Positions 31,980 to 40,922 of a stretch of DNA of 40,922 nt are shown here, in pieces. A program made the translations under genes and the position numbers. The notes beneath the pieces were generated by a model. That model worked only from the letters and a program-made list of their open reading frames with translations, had not been told where the DNA came from and searched no databases. Source of the stretch: Reticulitermes lucifugus (taxonomy: Eukaryota > Arthropoda > Insecta > Blattodea > Rhinotermitidae); contig JAKCWW010001979.1 in the NCBI GenBank assembly GCA_026260175.1, forward strand, positions 243 to 41,164, written 5' to 3'. How positions within the stretch are numbered: position 1 is the stretch's first letter; each line of letters starts with the position of its first letter.

Positions 31980-33752
31980 AATAAAGGTGCAGAGAGTGAT
32001 ACTGGTTGGTAAAGGTGGATGGAGTTTGATATGCTTTGTGTGTATTAACTATGTGGTTTTAATAGTAAAATAGTTTTTCTCAGCTGAAGTTTTATTAGGG
32101 GAAGTCATCTTGGGTTTGGATAAATTTACAAGTATTTTCCCTTGGCAGATGTGTTTTCTTTGGGGGGGATCATCTTAGATGAGGGTAATCTTGCATTCAG
32201 ATAAATGCAGTACTTAAAATCTTGACATTTTCAGAGAGCAGCTATAACCACATCACGGGTCCGAAAAATTAAAATATTATGAAATTAACTGTAACATGCA
32301 TTTCCCAAATCAAATCTTCATGTAACTTCTTTATGTGTAAATTCTGATTTTCTTTCAAGTACTTTAATTGCATAACTATGTGGGCCCTATTTTAATACAA
32401 CTTTCTGTGGTTCATCATGAACAGTAGCCTGATGTTTCTGTTATAGAAATGTAATGTAAGAAACCTAGGCAGCCAGCCACTGTCTTTAGAACAAATATTC
32501 TATGAGAAACGAGTTTCATTTGGTACTACTTCGGCTATATGAAACAGTGAGGGACCTTTCACTGCAACATAAGGGGTACCACCTTCTGCAGTGAATTACA
32601 CAGGTCCAGTAATTCACTGACATATATATGTATTTTAAGGGTATTGGAAGTGTTACATTCTGGAGAAGGTCCTCCCTGTGGAGATCCTCAAAGTTTCGTA
32701 AGAATTTTCGGTCTTCACTGTATCCTTAAAGAAACAACAAAGTGACAACATGTGAGACTTGACATTATCATGGCAGTGAGAATTTGGATCATGGTCGTAG
32801 GGGAAGTGATGCCATGTAATTTGATAAAGAGACACCAATATTATGGAAGTAACTATCTACCATACTACACAGTGTCACATCCTAGAAGACTGTAATTTAA
32901 GATCTCCTGTGTCTTGTGGGATTCATCATTACAGTTTACATGATCTTCCTTATAAGAGCAGTCAGATAGAAATCCATGTACCTGGGGTCTAGGAACAAAA
33001 TTTTCTGCCAAGTTTTTTAATGAACTCTCTTAGTGGACAGAGCCAATGTATCTAAATAGTCATTCAAATAAGGAATTGACAAATCAGATGAGCATATAGT
33101 AAGACTACTTATGCAATTTTCTCCGCATTATTATATAAAAAATGTATTTCAATAGAGTGAAGTTTTTTCAGAATATAACGGCTGATCTATTGGCCAACAA
33201 ATTCCACGCCTTTGACAGAAATGAAGGTGAATTATAAAGTTTAAAAGAGCTCTTTCGGAAATCTCTACAACAACAAAATGGAACAACTCATGTGTAGTAT
33301 GATAACTATCAATGTATACATGGCCTGAGAGTGTATTTGCTTTACTATAGGCACTTTGTCATTCAACAAAATTTAATGTGTGTTTCATTTTACAGAATGA
33401 ATATTTAATTGGAATCTGTTTTCTTAAGAAAATTACATTAAATTCTGTTTACAGAGTTACAGTTGCATGCTTAAGAACACTTACAGTTCTTTCTAGTCAC
33501 TCTTGTGTTGTGTTTTGTTTTACAAAATGAAATAAGAATTTGTTTCTTCATGTATCTTCAAAATCACTTAAAATTTCAGAGTTCAATGAAAATGGCAGAG
33601 AGCCTGTTTATCTCAATGTAGTGGGGAGAATGAAGACTGGCTATTGAGGTTCAAGCAACAGCACTAATGATCACTGATCTTCAAGATGGATTGTAGTCTT
33701 CAAAACCACAATTATGTGTAGACTAAATTACAGATGCTACTCCAAGAAATGT
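31980..33752 (-). other. 3' flank of the LRR gene; 3' UTR not delimited
   Basis: Downstream of the LRR stop codon. The segment nearest 33752 should contain the 3' UTR, but AATAAA-like hexamers are too common in this AT-rich DNA to choose one. A piece at 32840-32900 resembles the TACCAGACTACATGGTGTCA part of the dispersed repeats. Confidence 0.4.
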
Positions 33753-34628
33753 TCATTCTTTAAGAGAGGTGAATCTTCTGAACTTCCCCTTTAATTTCTG
33801 GTTTTTAAGAATCCTTTGGATACGAAGGTTGCAGCTAGGCCCACCCACATACATAACCTCAATCTTACCACCATCCTCCAAAGCTGAAACCAAAGCCTTC
33901 ACAGCTTCTGTGCCTACATCTTTGGCACTCACCTCTAGAGCTGTTCCTGGGAACCGATCTCTGATGCATTTCCCCACTGCTGTGGACTGCCCTGGGGTTA
34001 GGGACACACCCACTATACTCAACCAACTAAGATAGCTTAAATTTGCTACCACTGTCTGTAAAAACAAATGCTCAAGCGACCCCTTGTGAGCACTGTCAGA
34101 CACACCAAGGCCATTCACTTTGAGGTAACTGAGAGAGCACGTCTTTAGAGCCCTCCCAACTGCACGCAGTGTCCTGTCACTATCATCAAGACAGATTCTC
34201 CAGTGACTCATTTTTAGACTTTGTAAAGTTCTGAAACTAGTTGATAAAGTCTGGAAGAAAGCAGTCAGTACCTTATCGTCCACAAACAATGGACTGCTTG
34301 AAGTGCTGCTGACTGAGTTCTTGTCCAGGCTTAGGTCCAAGTCACTCAGGTGAGTGAAACCACGAAGGAATGGTAAGAGGTGAGGCCCACGAAGAGCCAT
34401 TCGATCATTGACTGTCACTTGGAAACCACCCAGGCGGAGGAAGACAACGGTGGGACAGACAAAATCAGGTAAAGAACTAAGCATTTCAGATACTGAATCA
34501 TCAAGACGGCCAAGACGTGAAAGACGACCACCATGGATGGCCAGATGCAGCCGGCAGTTTGCAAGAACCAGGTCTCGAATTGATGTGGACTGAAGGAATC
34601 CAAGAAACACAGACAGAGAGCCTTCTTC
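33753..34628 (-). CDS. LRR protein, terminal coding exon (291 aa)
   Basis: The acceptor follows GTTCACAG. The exon opens in phase 0 with EEGSLSVFLGFLQSTSIRDL, continues the repeats (LSDLDLSLDKN, LQSLKMSHWRICLDDSDRTL, LSYLKVNGLGVSDS, LSWLSIVGVSLTPGQ), and ends KLKGKFRRFTSLKE before the stop at 33753-33755. The basic end (KNQKLKGKFRR) is not part of a repeat. This is the longest open frame in the window. Confidence 0.85.
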   Translation of the reverse strand, partial: EEGSLSVFLGFLQSTSIRDLVLANCRLHLAIHGGRLSRLGRLDDSVSEMLSSLPDFVCPTVVFLRLGGFQVTVNDRMALRGPHLLPFLRGFTHLSDLDLSLDKNSVSSTSSSPLFVDDKVLTAFFQTLSTSFRTLQSLKMSHWRICLDDSDRTLRAVGRALKTCSLSYLKVNGLGVSDSAHKGSLEHLFLQTVVANLSYLSWLSIVGVSLTPGQSTAVGKCIRDRFPGTALEVSAKDVGTEAVKALVSALEDGGKIEVMYVGGPSCNLRIQRILKNQKLKGKFRRFTSLKE

Positions 34629-37600
34629 CTGTGAACATTAATAAAATGTTTATTAGAATTTATACAGAGAGGCTTTCACGCTTCTGTCATATTTTCTTCT
34701 TGTCCTACAGTCTCAGTTTCTTTACAGTTAATTAACTAAAAGGCAGCAGAAAATGTTTAATTCTGTGGCTCCATGATGAAACCCATAACCCTCAATTTTG
34801 AAAAAATTGAGATAATGCTATCTGTGTTTGACTGACCAAGTATCTATCACCTCTCAAAACAGGAACATGTTAGGTAGTGCCTACAGTGAAGTACAGGTGA
34901 CAGCACCCTGCAGTAATTATTTCCAGACTAGTGTTTTCGTGCATGAAACCTCGATTTTCTTGGAACGGGTTAAGTGTGGGTTAAGGGTTTCATACATGGA
35001 GCCACAGAATTAAGAGCGTAAAACCCTGTCAAGATAATCTCCATATGATATATATTCTCAAGACAGCTGTCAGAAAAATGACCAAGAACTCATGCTGAAT
35101 AAATAAAGCTTGAAAGCTGGTCTGTGTACAATGCTCATTACTTCTGCTCCTGTATTTGAATACCACTTGTTTTTTAGAAATATGGAGAAAATATTAGTGT
35201 TTCTAAGCCCTGAACAGAATTTAGTGTTTATATAATACTTACTTACTGCTTGTAACAGAAGAAAACTGTCACAATTCACACTAGAACTTCATGTCGTGTT
35301 TACTGACATTCAACACAATTATTTAATTGGTAAGTTTTCACTTACTCATATATATTGGTACTTCAAACTGCTGCTTGTAATATTAGTCATCTTTTTTATT
35401 TGTACAAAATTAATTTGTAGATTTCAACTTCTCAGATGCTGAAATAAGTATCTGACTGTACTTATAAAGCTTGAGTCATCTTTAACCTTGGGAAAAAGAA
35501 TAAGTTATTCAAAAAGGTATAAAACGATGCTGGACAAAACTAGATTTCAAGTACAAAATACGTTGTCCTGGCAATTTCCCTTCACTTTAGCAGGAGTCAT
35601 CATTTTGTGGATGATACACGCGTCTTTAAACTTGCTCACGCTTCCTCCAACACGAAACAGCGATTTTTATGGCCTGTAAAATTTTGGCTTTATTACTCAG
35701 TTACAATCACTACAATCAATTCTTCTCCACTTGTTGCCATGAAGAATCACTGACATTGTTCTTCCAGCAATTTTTGTGTCCTGCACATAGAATCATGATG
35801 GTCCTGGTTGCCTTGTAACAATGCAATTAGTTTTATGACCAAATGACAACAGAGGAATTTGTACCTGTTCCATGCATTGTGTACAATGCAGAAAATTGTT
35901 TTTGAACATATTCACTTCCTTTCCCTTTGATAATATTTCTGAAAAGTGTAAAAAGAAGTACAGCGTAACATACTACCAATGTTACTACCTATGCTTCATG
36001 TGTTTCATCTGTAATAAATCATAGGTTATGACCAAAGAAGTGCCAAAGCATATTGTGATTTTGATGTAGGATCAGGCAGTGTCATAACTTTGACTTCTGC
36101 ACGTGTTCCTTGAGTTTTCCTATGAAATGAACATATTACACATGTATTCATTCTGTATATATGAAATGTAATCAATTCAACTGCATTCTTCTCAGTTCAA
36201 ATTAGTGTACCCTCCTCAATGTGTATAATTTTTATGGTATTTCAGAAAGAAGAAAAGGCCGTGCACTCTCAGTTCTATTGCTGGCAAAGGGGGTGGTATT
36301 TTTTTCAGCCAGAATGTTGTGAAGTTTAGTAAATGACCAAATATATCATGATTGAGTTCTTTATATCCCAGCTTCATATGTGGTAGGTCTTGGTTCCAAA
36401 TCTCAACCCAGGGACCAGCTAGCCTGACATAAGGTTTCGTGATTATACTCGGTTCTACCAACCAAATGCTAGGATAGTACCTGAAATCAGGATACAGTTG
36501 GCACCTTTGATATCCTTTACAATTCGTCATTAACTGATCATTCTGCCATTTGACACAATATAACCTGAGCTACTGACAATGTCATTAAATAAGCCATAAA
36601 TAAAACTACATTCATCTGTATTCAAGAATACCACTTATCTTGGCCAAACGCATGCCCAAGATAAGTGGCCAAATTGTGAAACACGAAACAAGTATCCCAA
36701 TGGTCTCACATTCACGGTCTCTACACTGTTCATGTTCCCTTGTGACACACAGCTTCACTTCATGGGGGTCTTCTGAATGCCTGAAGTTTGAATCCTAAGA
36801 CTGAGCATCCAAAATGTTGTCTTAAGACAAGGGCACCAGAAGTGGGGGGGGGGGAAGCAGCTGTCACCCTCCCTAAATTCTGCCTGTGGGCAAAGGGAAA
36901 TAGCAGTTGTTGTACTTTATTTAATAATGCTGTCAGTAACTCAAACTATACAGGGTGAAATATTTTTTTAAGAACACCAGAATAACAACATTTCGGTGCA
37001 AAGACAATTTTTCAGGTACTATCCCTGCATCTATCGGGTGGGACAGTGGAAAATCACAAAAGAATCAGTCAGGACAGCGTCTTGGCCAAGGTTCAAACCA
37101 GACATCTCCCAAATACAAATCAGAAGTGTTATCACTTCCACAGACTACACTTGTAATGATATGGGTAGCAAAATAATCTAAATTATAAATGGGTGCCAAG
37201 TTTTTGTAGATCGAGGCTATAAATTAAATATCATTAAATTATATTTTATTATTTTTAAACAAAACAGAGTATTTATGATTTGCAAAGAAACTTCTAGTGC
37301 TATAAGCTTTTGATCAGAGTAAATATTATAGAGACATAAAGTACTGAAGGGAAGACAACAATCCCTTAATATCAAAACGTGCTTCTACCAAGATATTCAT
37401 CCTTGGCAAACATCAGCACTGCTTGTTTTTTTTGTGGCTGTAGCTGTACAAAACAACGCCTGCTTCTATTTCACCTTAATCCTCAACAATGTCAATATCA
37501 CACGTTCCATCGGACATGTTCTTCAGGACATGATGAAGGATTACTATCCCCAAGTCTTACATATTTTTTTCCAGAATCCTTATACATAAAGGGGGCAGAG

Positions 37601-40335
37601 AGAGGGNCAAAACAAGAAACAGGACAAATATTGAGACCGTAAGTAGTGTGTCTGTAGCATGCAAAATTTCAGGTGCTCATCATAATGGAATGAAGAAGCC
37701 CATTTTCTTGACAGGTGTGTGAAGCCATGTCTGCCACTGTTAATCTCTACACACCATGTTGATTATGCGTATGTTTGTGCCTGAATACGCAGCATCTTTT
37801 GTGAGAGTGAGGTCTTCACAGCACTGAAGATTTGTATTGTTGCGTTCTGGGTTGTAACATTGCATAGACTAGTAAGTGGTTACTAATTAAGCTCCAAAAA
37901 TTGGTAACCATCTACCAGAATAAAGAATGTCACAACACAAATGCAACACTAAAAACAGACACATTCTCTCCCATCTTTACAACTGCAGCCTTAAGACGAG
38001 CCTTCTGCACCCTTTTGGATATGAACAGGATATCAGACGCTGTCCAACAAGACCAATATCTTCTTCAGTAAACAGGTAGCAGGCTTACCTCAATTCGAAA
38101 TGTCCATCCTTCTAGGCTGAGCAGTCTGAGGCTACAGTTCTTGGCAAGAGACTGACACACAAGTTGAGTGGGGCCATCCTCAAGGATAAGCCGCTGCGAG
38201 CCCAGGTCTAGCAGCTGGATAGTCGTGTTGTCTGCTAACCCCAGAATCACAGGCAGCACCTCTCCCAGACGCGTTCCGCCTTCCAGCCGCAGTGCATCCA
38301 GACACAGCGAGCGCCTTACAGTTTCACCTGCACCACACCCATTATTGTGTCCAACAACTAATTGATATTCCTCAAGAAAGCTGAATATTTGGAGCATTTA
38401 AATAAAATAGTGATCTCTATATTGAAAATTCCTGAATTCCCATGCCAAAAAATGAGAGCTAGGTGTTAGTCATATGCCTAATGCCTTGCACCATAAAATG
38501 TTTTTATAAATACCCCTTGTTGAAAGCAAAACTTGTGTGTCCCAAACACATCATGCATTTTTGGTGATGGAGGGAGGCAGGTTTAACTCATAGAGCTCTA
38601 AATTTTACAAAGAATTTACAAATAAAAGAGCTCAATAAAACTAGCGATAAACAAATAAAACTTACGAACCTAGACAGAGGGCATCTTCCGCACCCAGCAG
38701 ACACTTGCTCACATTAAGGCTCCTCAATTTGCAGGCAGGATCACGGGCAGCATCAAATACATCATGGAAGCCTGATCCTGAGTGAACAGCAGGATCACAT
38801 GCTGGCAGAGGGTGGAAGAGTCTCTGGAAGAGGACTGAGTCAGAATTCCTCTTGCTGTCTCCACTGCTGGAGTTGCTGTAACCATCAAGCAGAAGCTGTT
38901 GCAGAGGCTGGCGGGGCAGTGTGGCAGGCCTGCTCAGGCTGTTGTATCCGCCCATGATGCCACGTGGCAGAGATGAAAAGTAATAGGAGGAGCCCGTTGC
39001 TGTAGTCTTCGGAGAGATGTTGCTGGCGAGTGAAGGCTGCTTCACCATGTGCTGTAATGTGCTCACACCACTGCCTACACCTCCACTACTGCCACTACCA
39101 GAACCTGCAGACATAGGCCACTTGCATGTCATGACTTGAGAGCAATGTCCAGAAAGTTCTCTCAGCATGAACACTGTTGTCTGTAGCTGTGTGCATGACC
39201 ACAGTGAGAGGCTGTGCTTTTAAAAAAACCGCTCACGTATGCAGGGACAAGTATCATCACTCTGTGTTTATGTACCTGATTTCTGAAACATTTGAATTTC
39301 TAATATCAAGGCAATTCAACACCTTTGTGTTTAAAATATAACAAGGAATGGAAATACACACAGTCTAAACACAACTTTATTTTACAGATACAACCAGCTA
39401 CATGTTTCGGCTAATGACGGTAGCAGTCATCAGGCTGATCACAAAAATATAAAAAGGAAATGTTTACAGCTGCATATGTTGTTAGAGATCAGTCTGGTGA
39501 TGGCTGCCGCCATTAGCCAAAACACATAGCTGGTTTTATCTGTAAAATAAAATTGTGTTTAGACTGAGTATATTTGCATTTCTTGTTAACACTTTCGTTG
39601 GTTTTGAAATTTTATTAATGACAATGGAAACATTACTTTGTATACAACGGTTTGGAATCATAAATTATGGTTTCACTAAGATTTGTCTTCTGGGTTTTGA
39701 TACTACATAGTCTGGTAGCTGATTACTAAAGTTTCAAAGTCACCTACTCTCTTCTTCTGGGTATAAAGTTTACTAAGCACATACCAGATAACATGATGTC
39801 ATAACACATGAGCCCACAATATAAAAATGTGGTTTCACATATCCACATATTTTAACCCTTTCAGTGCCAATTATTTATGTTTTTGTGGCAAGCCTATCAC
39901 ATACTTCACAATAATCAAAACATTAATGCAAGACCTCTGCTTGTGTCTGGTATTATTTTATTTGAAGTAGCTCTAAGAGACTGTAAATATACTTTCTAAG
40001 GACAAAAGAAAAGTTGCAGGAAGTAATGTTTTTACAAACCAACACTGACGCCACTGGAGGATGGTGGATCTTCACGCCGCATCCCCCAACTACCAGACAG
40101 GTTCAGTGCAACGAGTGGCCGGGCCCTGATGAGCTGTGCAATGGCTCGAAGGCCATCTCTACCACAGCCCAGGTGTGGAAGGTGAAGTACTGTCACCTGG
40201 TCCGTGCGCTCAAGAGCTAAACACAGCTGCACCACCTGGCATGTTCCGAGGTTCAGGTCTAGCACCAGTTTATTCAGGCTTGGGCTTACATCCTGCTCCA
40301 GACCTTCACATAATGCTTCAACTAGTGACTGGAAC
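33753..40335 (-). CDS. leucine-rich-repeat protein, C-terminal four exons; N-terminus beyond the window
   Basis: Join on the minus strand: 40335 to about 40046 (or 40040), 39104-38670, 38327-38089, 34628-33753, about 613 residues. The repeats are of the ribonuclease-inhibitor type with 28-30 residue spacing. Examples are VTVLHLPHLGCGRDGLRAIA, CKLRSLNVSKCLLGAEDALC, IQLLDLGSQRLILEDG and SLRLLSLEGWTF. A Ser/Gly/Thr-rich insert of about 110 residues sits between repeats in the second visible exon. There is no signal peptide or membrane segment in the visible part. LRR arrays bind protein partners, but the partner and pathway are unknown here. I considered TONSL and LRRC41, which end in similar repeats, but found no convincing match. 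Gene structure is likely; function is not assigned. Confidence 0.72.
34629..38088 (-). other. LRR gene intron (3.5 kb)
   Basis: It holds a perfect 13-bp hairpin at 36631-36668, G-runs near 36844, and weak traces of the dispersed repeats at 37880-37940. No exon recognised. Confidence 0.6.
36631..36668. repeat. perfect 13-bp inverted repeat
   Basis: CCACTTATCTTGG and CCAAGATAAGTGG are separated by 12 bases (CCAAACGCATGC). It lies inside the LRR gene intron. Confidence 0.92.
38089..38327 (-). CDS. LRR protein, internal exon (79 codons plus 2 nt)
   Basis: It encodes ETVRRSLCLDALRLEGGTRL, GEVLPVILGLADNTTIQLLD and LVCQSLAKNCSLRLLSLEGW, ending TFRIE at a GAG|GTAAGC donor. It joins the terminal exon in phase 0. 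The acceptor is GTGCAG. An alternative AG 11 nt further in would also keep frame if the upstream exon used its second donor. Confidence 0.8.
38670..39104 (-). CDS. LRR protein exon with Ser/Gly-rich insert
   Basis: The acceptor is TGTCTGCAG at 39105. The exon encodes a low-complexity start (GSGSGSSGGVGSG), then SSYYFSSLPRGIMGGYNSLS, a Pro/Arg segment, and the repeat LRSLNVSKCLLGAEDALC. The donor at 38669 (GTTCGT) keeps frame with the next exon and gives a 28-residue repeat. The stronger GTAAGT site 4 nt downstream gives a premature TGA with the main acceptor. An open frame continues upstream past the acceptor to 39174 and beyond, so an alternative first exon cannot be excluded. Confidence 0.65.
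39338..39589. mobile_element. foldback element, two arms of about 100 bp
   Basis: The left arm 39338-39437 and the reverse complement of 39490-39589 share AGTCTAAACACAA, TTTATTTTACAGATA and CCAGCTA, with roughly 85% identity by eye. The spacer is about 50 bp. It lies in the intron between LRR exons at 39104 and 40046. Each arm carries a hammerhead-like motif, and the left one is better preserved. Confidence 0.8.
39394..39437 (-). ncRNA. hammerhead-ribozyme-like motif (speculative)
   Basis: Read 5' to 3' on the minus strand: CAGC, then the full core CTGATGA, a hairpin-forming segment with GCTA and TAGC, then GAAAC, a short ACATGT self-complementary piece, A, and GCTG pairing with the first CAGC. 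This is the order of a minimal type I hammerhead. Two or three unpaired bases beside stem II and the tiny stem III make activity doubtful. Confidence 0.3.
40046..40335 (-). CDS. LRR protein, first exon visible in the window
   Basis: The acceptor is ATTACAG at 40336. It encodes FQSLVEALCEGLEQDVSPSL, NKLVLDLNLGTCQVVQLCLA, VTVLHLPHLGCGRDGLRAIA and PLVALNLSGSWGMRREDPPS. The donor is uncertain: A|GTGTTG after 40046 and G|GTTTGT after 40040 both fit the phase. GTAAAA further on does not. Preceding exons lie beyond 40922. Confidence 0.7.
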
Positions 40336-40922
40336 CTGTAATGCCCAATTTAACTGTCAATGGACACTGTTTAAATTTAGTATTAACTGCATGTCTGTAG
40401 GAGGTGGACACACAGTCTCCTAAAAATCTGCTGGGCGCTGCTTCCCGAAAGAATTCTACTAACAAGTTTCAAGTAATTAAAATTTTGTTGGTTTATTATA
40501 GGTGCGAACTTCTCGTGGTTACCCAGATTTTATAATTCAGTTTGCATGTGTACACCTTCAAAGCCAAGGGATAATTAGTTACGGAAGGTATGCTAGTACA
40601 AGTGTTTGCTATGTGATACATGGATAACTACATATTCCATAGTCATTTCAAGTCCCTGGACAGCTTATGTGACAACAGTTTTACTGCCTTCCTTTACTTC
40701 AGCACTTGGTAAAAATACAGTTCTAAATTAACTGTATAGTTGTTTATGTCTAATATCTACACCTTTAACTCAATTGTTACAACCCACCTCCCTAAAACCT
40801 GTCTTAAATCCATCATTCATTATTTTGACCTTCCAAAATTTTCCCCTCCAAACTTCTGTGTGCATTATATAAGTTTTAAAACTTTCGCGGCGACATGATT
40901 CAATATAGTCTTCTCGGGCGCA
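40336..40922. other. LRR gene intron to the right edge, nothing recognised
   Basis: No exon-like segment or repeat is seen. The upstream exons of the LRR gene must lie outside the window. Confidence 0.5.

Noticed and set aside
33753..34628. Assignment of the LRR protein to TONSL or LRRC41
   Set aside because: The C-terminal sequence does not match what I know of either beyond the generic repeat pattern. Left unnamed.
1..40922. CRISPR arrays, operons, bacterial or phage genes
   Set aside because: Spliced genes, SINEs and base composition show nuclear animal DNA. The only regular array, at 80-430, has no spacer-repeat structure.

Overview
The window is AT-rich animal DNA with split genes. Exons are short, carry GT/AG junctions, lie in introns of 0.3-6 kb, and are surrounded by degraded transposable elements. 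I read it as an insect genome. The repeat content (tRNA-derived SINEs ending in ACCTTT repeats, a repeat family built around a CCTGAAGATGGAGGCAG core, and pogo/Tigger relics) reminds me of cockroaches and termites. That taxonomic guess is inference from memory, not a search result. The assembly has a 258-N gap at 17355-17612 and smaller N runs at 3774, 17694, 31580-31583 and 37607.

413-15447, minus strand: a DENND1 (connecdenn) gene, the exchange factor for the endosomal GTPase Rab35. I joined ten coding exons from the start codon at 15447 down to an exon ending near 413. All junctions are phase-consistent, giving about 510 residues that cover uDENN, cDENN, dDENN and the start of the C-terminal tail. 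The rest of the tail is beyond the left edge, or the protein stops at 409. A locally CpG-rich stretch at about 15450-15700 is the likely promoter and 5' UTR. The introns hold an 800-bp foldback element, a 92-bp tandem duplication beside an acceptor site, SINEs and Tigger-like elements. Next to the last exon is a minisatellite whose unit contains a 5' splice site.

15700-33750: about 18 kb with no gene that I can support. It holds several SINEs of at least two families, a relic of a Tigger-type transposase C-terminus (19031-19201), a small acidic ORF beside a hairpin (31775-31977), microsatellites, and motifs resembling hammerhead ribozymes.

33753-40335, minus strand: the last four recognisable exons of an unidentified protein with ribonuclease-inhibitor-type leucine-rich repeats (about 613 residues visible). 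A Ser/Gly-rich insert lies between repeats. The gene continues beyond the right edge. I cannot name it or assign a function.

The two genes are on the same strand, with the LRR gene upstream of DENND1 and about 18 kb between them. Nothing in the sequence ties them into one pathway. The most interesting signals are the amplified splice-donor array, the hammerhead-like modules (best at 31462-31503 and 39394-39437), and the large intronic foldback.
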